A stretch of 64,000 bases of DNA, from positions 62,001-126,000 of the forward strand of contig CAZYVI010000007.1 in the NCBI GenBank assembly GCA_964651245.1, written 5' to 3'. This document shows, in pieces, positions 34,607-41,916 of the stretch (its first letter is position 1; each line of letters starts with the position of its first letter). The notes under the pieces were generated by a model. It saw only the letters and a list, made by a program, of their open reading frames with translations. It had not been told where the DNA came from and searched no databases. Source of the stretch: Avedoeria sp964651245. Lineage in GTDB: Bacteria; Chloroflexota; Anaerolineae; Epilineales; Epilineaceae. Made by a program: the position numbers and the translations under genes.

Positions 34607-36856
34607 TCACGGGCGCAGCGCGCGCGGCAGATAGACCGTCGACGACAGCACCAGCGGCTCGACGCGCAGTCGGGCGCCGTCCGTGCCGCCGACCGGCCAC
34701 TCGACCTCCCACTCGAGCTCGATCGGCCGCCCGCCGGTCCGCCGCGCCGCCTCCCAGGCGACTGCGCCGGCCGCGGCGTCGACGACCAGGCGCCGATCAT
34801 GCCACAACCGCGTGCCGGCCGGCGCGTCGACGACCAGCCGGACCGCGGCGGCGTCGACCGGCAGCCGGCCCTCGGCGCGGCTGCTGGCGCGGCCATCGAC
34901 GGCGCGGGCGTCGCCCGCCGGGGCCGTCAGCGCGATCGAGGCCGTCGCCGTCACGAACCGCACCGCGCCGGGTGCGCCCGCGAACCAGCCGTCGGCGTAG
35001 TCGGTGACCCGCCAGCCGGCGCGCGGCGAGGGCGTGAACGTCAGCACCCGGTGGTGGTCCCGGTCGAGCGCCACGACGGCATCGCCCGCGACGGCCAGCG
35101 CGCTGGGGCCGCTCGGGCCGAAGCCGGCGGCGCCGACGCCCGGTCCGGCCCAGGCGCCGCGCGGCGTGCCATCGAGCGCGAACGCCGCCAGGCGCCGCCG
35201 CCCGGCGTCGGCCACGATCACCGTCTCGTCGTCCCAGACGACGACGTCGGTCGGCGTCGTCACGCGGTCGGTCAGGGGCGTGCCCGCCACCGGCCAGCGG
35301 CCGGCGTAGCGGCCCTCGGCATCGAGAACGTGCACGGCGTCCTGGAACCAGTCGGCCACGATGCGCCGCCCGTCGGCGAGCGTCGCGAAGCCCGACGGGT
35401 GGCCCATGCGCTGCACGTCGTCGATGGGCAGCGTGCCCAGCGCCTGGCCGCCGGCATCGTAGCGCACCAAGGCGTGCGCCTTCTTGTCGGCGACGAGCAC
35501 CTCGCGTCCGTCGCCGGCCAGCGCCAGCCCGACGCGCACCGGCCGGGCGCTGGGGCCCCAGATCTCGTGCGAGCCCAGGAAGCGCCCGTCGCCGGCGAAC
35601 CGCAGCAGCCGGCGGCGGAGCGTGTCGGCGACGGCGAGGCTCCCGTCGCCGGCCACGGCCAGGCCGTCCGGCGCCGTCAGCAGCCCGGGCACGGCGCCGC
35701 CGCCGGCCACGGTGCCGTGCCACCGCCCGTCGAGGCCGATGCGGACGATGCGCGACCGCCCGGTGTCGGCGACGAGCAGGCCGTCGCCGTGGGCCTCGAC
35801 GGCCAGCGGGTAGGCCAGGTGCGGCGCGTCGGGCGCGGCGGCGCCATAGACTTCGGCCGGCCGGCCGTCGACGAGGCGTTGGACACGGCCGTTGCCGAGG
35901 TCGGCCACGACGATGCCGCCCGCGCCGTCGACGGCCACGCCGCGCGGGTCGAGCAGGCGCCCCAGGTCGACCCCGGCGCCGCCGACGTGCTGCTGGGCGA
36001 CGCCGCGGTGGTCGACGATCGTCAGCCGGTGCAGCGTCCGGTCGCTGATCGCCAGCCCGCCGTCCGGCAGACCCGCCACCGACCAGGCGTGCTGGAACTG
36101 CCCCAGGTTCGGCCCCGGGGCGCCGCGCGTCTGGCGCCAGGCGCCGTCGGCGGTGAAGCGATGCCACCGGAAGCCCTCGAGGACGATGATCGAGCCGTCG
36201 GCGGCCACCGCGACGTCGACCGGACCCGACAGCTCGCCCGGCGCATCGCCGCTGCGGCCGAACCGCGCACGCGCCGCGCCGTCCGGACCGACGTGCACGA
36301 CCTGGTCGCCGAGCGTGTCGACGACCCACACCGCGCCGTCCGCCGCGCCGCCGAGACCGCCGGGCGTGCCGATCCCGAGGTCGGCGGTGGGGACGCCCAG
36401 CGCGAACCGTCCGTTCGCGTCGAAGCGCTCGAGCTTGCCCAGCTCGTCGTCGACGACCCACAGCGCGTCGCCGGCGCGCGCCACGTCGCGCACGTGCCCG
36501 TAGCGCACGTCGCCGTCGCCGTGCCGGCCGAACGCGGCCGTCACGCGGCCGTCGCGCTCGAACACCAGGACGCGCGACTGGCCGCTGTCGGCCACCGCCA
36601 CCCGACCGTCCGGCCAGGCGGCGACGCCCAACGGCTCGTGCAGGCCCGGCGGCGGATCGAGCCAGGCAATCGGCCAGCCCGGCTCGACGGGCAGCGGCCG
36701 CCGCGGCTGGGCGGCCGCGGTCGACGGGCGGGCGGCGACGGCCGCCACGGCCATCGCGATGGCGCCGGCGACGACGCGCCGTTCGCCCGCGACGACGCGG
36801 GCCAGGCGCATCGCGCCGAGGCGATGGGGACCGCCCCGCGCCCTTCGTGTAGTCAT
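34607..36856 (-). CDS. Secreted NHL-type beta-propeller with VYLP tail
   Basis: The 749-residue protein starts with a long basic n-region and a hydrophobic segment ending near AAAQP (about residue 50). An internal ATG at 36811 would give a tidier signal peptide. The body is NHL-like propeller blades with the recurrent 'P.gvav..dG.v.VaDsg..rv..f...G' pattern: PLGVAAWPDGRVAVADSGQSRV, PRGVAVDGAGGIVVADLGNGRV, PDGLAVAGDGSLAVADTLRRRL, PTDVVVWDDETVIVADAGRRRL. That suggests two six-to-seven-bladed propellers. A C-terminal beta-rich domain ends in STVYLPRALRP. Unlike several relatives in the window, the tail lacks a Thr/Pro linker. It is the first gene of the operon containing enoyl-CoA hydratase through CoA ligase, divergent from the dioxygenase-like gene. 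Confidence 0.8.
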   Translation of the reverse strand: MTTRRARGGPHRLGAMRLARVVAGERRVVAGAIAMAVAAVAARPSTAAAQPRRPLPVEPGWPIAWLDPPPGLHEPLGVAAWPDGRVAVADSGQSRVLVFERDGRVTAAFGRHGDGDVRYGHVRDVARAGDALWVVDDELGKLERFDANGRFALGVPTADLGIGTPGGLGGAADGAVWVVDTLGDQVVHVGPDGAARARFGRSGDAPGELSGPVDVAVAADGSIIVLEGFRWHRFTADGAWRQTRGAPGPNLGQFQHAWSVAGLPDGGLAISDRTLHRLTIVDHRGVAQQHVGGAGVDLGRLLDPRGVAVDGAGGIVVADLGNGRVQRLVDGRPAEVYGAAAPDAPHLAYPLAVEAHGDGLLVADTGRSRIVRIGLDGRWHGTVAGGGAVPGLLTAPDGLAVAGDGSLAVADTLRRRLLRFAGDGRFLGSHEIWGPSARPVRVGLALAGDGREVLVADKKAHALVRYDAGGQALGTLPIDDVQRMGHPSGFATLADGRRIVADWFQDAVHVLDAEGRYAGRWPVAGTPLTDRVTTPTDVVVWDDETVIVADAGRRRLAAFALDGTPRGAWAGPGVGAAGFGPSGPSALAVAGDAVVALDRDHHRVLTFTPSPRAGWRVTDYADGWFAGAPGAVRFVTATASIALTAPAGDARAVDGRASSRAEGRLPVDAAAVRLVVDAPAGTRLWHDRRLVVDAAAGAVAWEAARRTGGRPIELEWEVEWPVGGTDGARLRVEPLVLSSTVYLPRALRP

Positions 36857-36864
36857 GAGCCTAT

Positions 36865-36885
36865 GCCGCGGCCGCCAGCCGCGGC
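36865..36885. promoter_or_regulatory. Inverted repeat in the 62-bp divergent promoter region
   Basis: GCCGCGG (36865-36871) and CCGCGGC (36879-36885) form a perfect 7-bp inverted repeat with a 7-nt centre. It lies between the propeller/CoA operon (-) and the dioxygenase-like gene (+). It could be an operator for a shared regulator. In such GC-rich DNA chance is a real alternative. Confidence 0.3.
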
Positions 36886-36902
36886 GTGCGGTCGCGGCCC
36901 TG

Positions 36903-36911
36903 TGATACCAT
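36903..36911 (+). promoter_or_regulatory. Extended -10 (TGATACCAT) for a probably leaderless dioxygenase mRNA
   Basis: TG-A-TACCAT is an extended -10 whose last base is 7 nt from the GTG start at 36919. No Shine-Dalgarno sequence lies in the gap. Confidence 0.55.
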
Positions 36912-36918
36912 CGCCGCC

Positions 36919-38253
36919 GTGAACCGCATCGCGGCCGAGGCCGCCGCCCGTTGGTCCGCCCTCAGCGCCGAGCTGCCGGCGCTGCACGCGGCGCTGGCCG
37001 CAGCTCCCGGGCGCGGCGGCGGGGGCGGGGACCCCCTGGACGCGTTCGCCGCGGCCATCGTCGCCGCGCCCGCCGTGCGGGCCGCCGACTGGGCCGGCGC
37101 GGTGCTCGACGACCGCCGGCGCATCGGCCTCGACGTGCTGATGGTCGAGGCGTTCCTGCGCCGCCACGGCGGCGCGCCGCCCGCGGCGGACCGCGCCGTC
37201 GCGGACGCGGCGCGCGCGGTGGCCGGGCTGCTCGGGATCCAGCCGATCCTCAACTACCCGCTCTACATCCGGCACAACCCGCTGCCGCCCGAACGGCTGC
37301 GGACGTTCACGCCGCTGGCGGCCGAGGCCCGCTTCATCCGCATGCACCGCGCCGTCGAGGACGACCTCGACCGTCTGATCCCGACCCTGGACGCGGTGCT
37401 CGACGCGCCATCCGCGGCGTTCGGCGCGGCGCTGGCCGAGGGCTACGCGGCGCTGGCGGCGGGCTTTCGGCGGGTCAACGCCCTCATGGCGGCCTTTCAG
37501 GACCCGCGGCGCATGCCCACGGTCGACTTCGCCGACGGATTCCGGCCCTACTACGCCTCCGACGTCGATCCGGTCCGCGGCCAGGTGCGGCGCGAGGGAC
37601 CCAGCGGCCTGCAGTCGCCGACGTTCCGCGCCATCGCGATGCAGATGGGTTACGCCGACCACGGCCTCGACCACTGGACGACCCACCTGGCCGCCTACCA
37701 CGAGACCACCGTCCGCGACGACCTCGAGCGCCGCCGCCGCCGCCGCGACGCCGGCGACAGCCTGGCCGACCGCTGCGCCGCGCGCTTTGGCGGCCGCGAC
37801 GTGCCGCGGCTGCACGCCGACCACGCGGCGTCGACGGCGCAACTGGTCGCGGCGGCGCGCGCTGGCGGCTGGCTCGACGACGGCACGCTCGCGCTGTGCG
37901 CCTCGCATGGCCTGGCCCTGGACGCCTGGCCGGCCGACGCCCCGCGTCCCGCGGGCTCCGTCCCCGCCGTCGCGCCACCCGACGCTGACGCCGACGCTGA
38001 CCTGGCCGCGCTCGGCGCCGACGACCAGGCGCTGCTGGCCCGGCTGGTCGGGTTGGAGGCGATGCTGTTCGGGTTCCACGCCACCCATGTCGCCACCGCG
38101 GCGGCGCAGATCGGCCGCGTTCCGGGCACCGGCGGCACGTCGGGCGTCGACTTTCTGCTGATCGCGCTGTTCCGGCGCGCCTTCCCCGCGCTCTGGACGA
38201 CCGGCCTCGGCGCCGCCGCCGCGCGGGCCGGGCTCGTCGCGGCCGCCGGCTAG
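36919..38253 (+). CDS. Divergent tryptophan 2,3-dioxygenase-like heme protein
   Basis: The 444-residue protein aligns by motif with tryptophan 2,3-dioxygenase, the heme enzyme that opens the indole ring of L-tryptophan to N-formylkynurenine. ARFIRMHRAVED gives the Phe and distal His (Phe139, His143) matching 'FIIQHQ'. FADGFRPYY gives the carboxylate-binding Arg209. GPSGLQSPTFRAIAMQMG matches 'SGFQS..yR.iE..lG'. FHATHVATAAAQIG gives the proximal heme ligand His390. GTGGTSGVDFL supplies Thr404. The 14-residue gap between heme His and GTGG equals that in bacterial TDO. It differs by about 90 extra N-terminal residues and a roughly 60-residue Arg- and Asp-rich insert before His390. The kynurenine-pathway neighbours support the assignment. 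Confidence 0.75.
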   Translation: MNRIAAEAAARWSALSAELPALHAALAAAPGRGGGGGDPLDAFAAAIVAAPAVRAADWAGAVLDDRRRIGLDVLMVEAFLRRHGGAPPAADRAVADAARAVAGLLGIQPILNYPLYIRHNPLPPERLRTFTPLAAEARFIRMHRAVEDDLDRLIPTLDAVLDAPSAAFGAALAEGYAALAAGFRRVNALMAAFQDPRRMPTVDFADGFRPYYASDVDPVRGQVRREGPSGLQSPTFRAIAMQMGYADHGLDHWTTHLAAYHETTVRDDLERRRRRRDAGDSLADRCAARFGGRDVPRLHADHAASTAQLVAAARAGGWLDDGTLALCASHGLALDAWPADAPRPAGSVPAVAPPDADADADLAALGADDQALLARLVGLEAMLFGFHATHVATAAAQIGRVPGTGGTSGVDFLLIALFRRAFPALWTTGLGAAAARAGLVAAAG

Positions 38254-38357
38254 CGCGGCGCGCGCCGCCCCACGGCGCGACCGCACCGCCCCGACCGGCC
38301 CGTGGCCGTGCCCCGGCGCCGCCGCGCGCCGCGCCCGTCCCACGCCGCTCCCGCGGC

Positions 38358-39065
38358 TCACGGCGCGCCGTCGTCGAGCCTGCGGACCACGGCGCGGATC
38401 GGCGAGGCGTCGCCGCCGACGATGGCCAGCGGCACGGCCGCCAGCCAATACGCGCCGGGCGCAAGGTCGGCGAGCCGGAGGTTCTCGACGATGGCGACGC
38501 CGCCGCCCAGCAAGGTGTGGTGCGCCACGAGCGCCCGGCTGTCGAGCGGGTCGACGGACGGGACGTCGAGGCCGACGAGCCGGACGCCGCCGGCCACGCA
38601 GGCCGCGGCCGCGTCGGGGGTGAGATACGGCGCCGTCGCGGGCCAGTGCTCGCCGTCGTAGGGCTGCCCCGTGGCCAGCAGGAGGCGCGCCGGCCACGGA
38701 CTGTCGGCCGGCAGCCCGGCGGCCGCGAGCGCCGCGGCGTCGATCGGTCCGCCGCCGGCCAGCCGCACGAGGCGGGCCGGCCCGAGGTAGGCGTCGAGAC
38801 CGACGCGATCGATCGTCGCCCCCGCGTCGGCCACGTGGAAGGGCGCGTCGGCGTGGGTGGCCGTGTGGAGGCAGGCGGTGAGGACGCCGACGTTGACGCT
38901 GTCGCCGGCGGCGATCGCCGCCACCGGCGCGACGATCGGGCTGGCGAGGCCGGCCCACGGCACGCTCGTGGCGCGGATCGGCAGGCTGATGTCGATCCAG
39001 CCGCCGTCGGCGCCGCCGGCGATGCCGGGCCGGGGCCGCCCGCCGCCCGTCGCGGCGGCGCTCAC
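38358..39065 (-). CDS. Cyclase-family amidohydrolase, probable kynurenine formamidase
   Basis: The 235-residue protein has the cyclase/KynB metal motif HTATHADAPFH (His67, His71, Asp73, His77), a variant of HxGTHxDxPxH. It continues with LVGLDVPSVDP...HHTLLGG and IVENLRLADL, all standard for kynurenine formamidases, which hydrolyse N-formylkynurenine to kynurenine. The GTG start overlaps the kynureninase stop (GTGA), giving a two-gene operon with it. It converges with the dioxygenase-like gene across about 100 nt without an evident hairpin. Function rests on the motif plus context. Other cyclase-family substrates, such as isatin, cannot be excluded by sequence alone. Confidence 0.82.
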   Translation of the reverse strand: MSAAATGGGRPRPGIAGGADGGWIDISLPIRATSVPWAGLASPIVAPVAAIAAGDSVNVGVLTACLHTATHADAPFHVADAGATIDRVGLDAYLGPARLVRLAGGGPIDAAALAAAGLPADSPWPARLLLATGQPYDGEHWPATAPYLTPDAAAACVAGGVRLVGLDVPSVDPLDSRALVAHHTLLGGGVAIVENLRLADLAPGAYWLAAVPLAIVGGDASPIRAVVRRLDDGAP

Positions 39066-40276
39066 GTGACGGTGTCGCGCTGGGCCGCGAACGCCGACCA
39101 GGCGCCCGACGCCCGGATGTCGACGATGGCCTCGATCGCCTCGTCGAGCTCGTCGTCGCGGGTGTAGAAGTGGGGCGAGAGCCGAATGCCGGCCCCGGGC
39201 CGGTAGTCGCACAGGATGCCGCGCGCCTTGAGCGCCTGCGACACCTCGTAGCCGTGCGCGACGTCGACGGCCACGGTGCCGCCGCGGCGGGCCGGGTCGC
39301 GCGGCGTCGTGCACGGCAGGTCGGCGGCGTCGGCCAGCGCCAGCAGCCGGGCGGTCTGGCGCATCGACTTGGCCCGGATGGCAGTCGGCCCGGCGGCGGC
39401 GACGATGTCGAGGCCGGGGCGGGCGGCGTACAGGGCCGGGATGTTGGGCGTGCCGGTCAGGAACCGCCAGATGTCGTCGCGCCGTTCGAGCATCGGCGCG
39501 AACGCGAACGGGTCGCGGTGGGCCATCCACCCGGTGAGGCGCGGCGTGAGCGCGGGCTGCAGCTCGGGCCGGACCCAGAGGAAGGCGCCGCCCGGCCCGC
39601 CGCACAGCCACTTCAGGACGCCGCCGATGTAGACGTCGACGTCGAGCGCGGCGACGTCGACGGGGATGACGCCCACCGCCTGGTAGCCGTCGATCACCGT
39701 CCGGGCGCCGTGGCGCGCGGCGGCGGTGGTCACCGGGGCCAGGTCATGGATGTAGGCGCTGCGAAACAGGACGTGCGACAAGCACACCGCGGCCGTCCGG
39801 CCGTCGATCGCCGCCGCGATGCGCTCGGCATCCACGTGGACGCCGTCGTCGGACGGCACGGTGACGATCTCGGCGCCCTGGGCCCGCAGACCGTCGAGGA
39901 GATAGAGGATCGACGGGAAGTGCATCGCGTCGGTGACGATCCGCGGCCGCGCGGCCACGTCGAGCGCCGACAGGACGATCGCGTGGGCAAGCGTGACGCA
40001 CGGCTGGAAGACGACGTCGCCCGCCCGCGCGCCCATCAGCGGCGCCACGGCATCGCCGAGGTCGGCGCTCATCGTCCACCAGGCGTCCTGCCACGCCTGG
40101 ACGCCGCGCGCGGCCCAGAGGTCGACGTAGGCGGCGAGGCTGTCGCGGGCGCCGTCCGGGACCGCGCCGAGCGAGTTGCTGATCAGGTAGCAGGTCGATT
40201 GTAGGATCGGGAAGCGCGGCCGCCACGCCAACAGGGGGTCGGCCACGCCCTCGTCGGTCGGGCGGTCGTTGGACAC
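39062..40276 (-). CDS. kynU: Kynureninase-like PLP enzyme
   Basis: The 404-residue fold-type I aminotransferase-class V protein is expected to cleave kynurenine to anthranilate and alanine. The PLP site is VDVYIGGVLKWLCGGPGGAFLWV with Lys222, a close match to the kynureninase pattern 'G..KYl.GGPG', and a PLP-pyridine Asp in TVIDGYQAVGVIPVDV (Asp196). The N-terminal LISNSLGAVP and the C-terminal CDYRPGAGIRLSPHFYTRDDEL also fit. The GTG start at 40276 is preceded by GGAGGAG. It heads a two-gene operon with the formamidase and has its own -10. Cysteine-desulfurase-like relatives are an alternative, but the GGPG-containing lysine loop argues for kynureninase. Confidence 0.87.
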   Translation of the reverse strand: MSNDRPTDEGVADPLLAWRPRFPILQSTCYLISNSLGAVPDGARDSLAAYVDLWAARGVQAWQDAWWTMSADLGDAVAPLMGARAGDVVFQPCVTLAHAIVLSALDVAARPRIVTDAMHFPSILYLLDGLRAQGAEIVTVPSDDGVHVDAERIAAAIDGRTAAVCLSHVLFRSAYIHDLAPVTTAAARHGARTVIDGYQAVGVIPVDVAALDVDVYIGGVLKWLCGGPGGAFLWVRPELQPALTPRLTGWMAHRDPFAFAPMLERRDDIWRFLTGTPNIPALYAARPGLDIVAAAGPTAIRAKSMRQTARLLALADAADLPCTTPRDPARRGGTVAVDVAHGYEVSQALKARGILCDYRPGAGIRLSPHFYTRDDELDEAIEAIVDIRASGAWSAFAAQRDTVT

Positions 40277-40302
40277 GTCGCTCCTCCGGGGTGGCGCGGG
40301 CC

Positions 40303-40308
40303 AGTATA
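40303..40308 (-). promoter_or_regulatory. -10 box (TATACT) for the kynureninase operon
   Basis: On the minus strand TATACT lies 26 nt before the GTG, placing the transcription start near 40296 and leaving a 20-nt leader that contains the GGAGGAG site. No clear -35. Confidence 0.5.
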
Positions 40309-40511
40309 CCGCGTCGCCGCCGCCGCCGCCGCCGGCGAGGCCCCCGACCGTGACGCCGCGCACCGTGGTCGGCGAAGTTGGCGGCGCGAAGGCCCCGGCG
40401 TACCATCGCCCGTCCCACGCCTCCGTCGCGCGCCCGTCGCCGGCGGCCGCGCCGGTCGGCCGACGACCGCGCGACGCCGCCGCGCCGCGCCCCACGCCAG
40501 GATCGCGCCGC

Positions 40512-41609
40512 ATGCCGCTCGAGATGCAGTTCGGGATCATCGGCCTGCCGATGAGCTCCAAGACCACGGTGTTCAGCGCGCTCACCGGCGCCGCGCCCGA
40601 CCAGCCGGCGAGCGCCGGCGGCCGCGTGACGGTCCAGCGGGCCGTCGTCGATGTGCCCGACGCGCGCGTCGACGTGCTCGCGGCGATGTTCCAGCCGCGC
40701 AAGGTCACCCGCGCCCGCGTGGCCCTCGCCGACATCGGGGGGCTGCAGAAGGGCATCGGCGAGGGCGGGCTCGGCGGCGAGCTGCTCAACGCCGTGGCCC
40801 TGAACGACGCGCTGCTGCACGTCGTGCGCGCGTTCGACGATCCGGACGTGCCGCACCTGGAAGGCAGCGTCGACCCGGCGCGCGACATCGCGCTGCTCGA
40901 TACCGAGCTGCTGCTGAGCGACCTGGTGATCGTCGAGCGGCGGCTCGAGAAGCTGGCCGAGGCGCTGCGCCGCCCGCTGCGGGCGCCCGAGCGCGAGGCC
41001 CACGAGGCCGAGCAAACGGTGCTGCGCCAGGTGCACGCCGGGCTGTCCGACGAGGTGCCGGCGCGCGATCTCGAGCTGGATGAGGCGGCGCGTCACGCCC
41101 TGCGCGGCTTCCAGCTCCTGACGCTCAAGCCGGTCGTCATCGTCCTCAACACCGGCGACGACGAGCTGGCCGACCCGGCGGCGGCCGTGCCCTACCCGCA
41201 CCGCCACAGCGCCGTGGTCGGGCTCCGCGGTCGCCTCGAGAGCGAGCTGGCGCAGCTCGACGCCGACGACCGGGCGCTGTTCATGGCCGAGTACGGTGTG
41301 GAGCGCACCGGCCGCGAGCGCGTCCTCGACACCTGCTACCGTCTGCTGGGCCTGCAGTCGTTCTTCACCGTCGGCGAGGACGAGGTCCGGGCCTGGACGA
41401 TCCCGATCGGCGCCACCGCCCTCGATGCCGCCGCCGCCATTCACACCGATTTGGCCCGCGGCTTCATCCGGGCCGAGGTCGTCGCCTACGACGACCTCAT
41501 CGCCGCCGGCGGCATGGCCGGCGCGCGCCAGGCCGGCAAGCAGCGGATGGAGGGTCGGCACTACGTCGTGGCCGACGGCGACGTGCTGCATGTCCGGTTC
41601 AACGTGTGA
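40512..41609 (+). CDS. ychF: YchF/Obg-like P-loop ATPase with altered Walker A
   Basis: The 365-residue protein follows YchF layout. It has an N-terminal P-loop domain, a coiled-coil helical insert (about residues 140-180, with LDTELLLSDLVIVERRLEKL), and the C-terminal TGS domain (SFFTVGEDEVRAWTI, IHTDLARGFIRAEVV, GKQRMEGRHYVVADGDVLHVRF). YchF binds ATP and 70S ribosomes and modulates stress responses. The P-loop reads GLPMSSKTT instead of GLPNVGKST, so the residue before Lys is Ser rather than Gly. The switch segment is ADIGGLQKGIGEGG. A second ATG at 40524 is possible. CAGGAT ends 8 nt upstream of the ATG and may be a weak -10 of a leaderless mRNA. Confidence 0.85.
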   Translation: MPLEMQFGIIGLPMSSKTTVFSALTGAAPDQPASAGGRVTVQRAVVDVPDARVDVLAAMFQPRKVTRARVALADIGGLQKGIGEGGLGGELLNAVALNDALLHVVRAFDDPDVPHLEGSVDPARDIALLDTELLLSDLVIVERRLEKLAEALRRPLRAPEREAHEAEQTVLRQVHAGLSDEVPARDLELDEAARHALRGFQLLTLKPVVIVLNTGDDELADPAAAVPYPHRHSAVVGLRGRLESELAQLDADDRALFMAEYGVERTGRERVLDTCYRLLGLQSFFTVGEDEVRAWTIPIGATALDAAAAIHTDLARGFIRAEVVAYDDLIAAGGMAGARQAGKQRMEGRHYVVADGDVLHVRFNV

Positions 41610-41916
41610 GGCGGCCGCCGGACGCCCGAACCGCTGGGCGACGCGTCGCTTTCATTCGGCCAGGAATGTCAGTATTGTCATGGTTGCGCACGCGCGGCCT
41701 ACCGCGCCCCGACCGACCGCTGTACCGTGGCCGGCCGTTGTGGCACAATCGCGCGCCGTGCCGCCGGGCGGCGTTCATGGGTCACCCCACGGGATGCGCC
41801 GGGGTCGCCCTCACGCCGCGCCGCCGGCCAGGCTCCGCGGCCGGCAGTAGCCGCCGGTAGGGGGCGCGAGCCATGCGTCGGGATGTCGCCGGTCGTATCC
41901 GAAGGGAAGGGGAACT
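41610..41916. other. Intergenic region, 307 nt, no gene
   Basis: It contains a relatively AT-rich patch (41650-41690) with a direct repeat AATGTCA (41665-41671) and ATTGTCA (41674-41680), and CACAAT at 41744-41749 as a possible -10. The GGAAGGGGAA Shine-Dalgarno of the next gene ends the region. No convincing small ORF or structured RNA was seen. Confidence 0.5.

Noticed and set aside
41760..41850. 30-codon ORF starting at a GTG 10 nt after CACAAT, upstream of the VYMP-tail gene
   Set aside because: Composition is low-complexity (His/Pro/Arg/Gly), there is no conserved feature, and it would need one more imperfect leaderless start. Not enough for a gene call.
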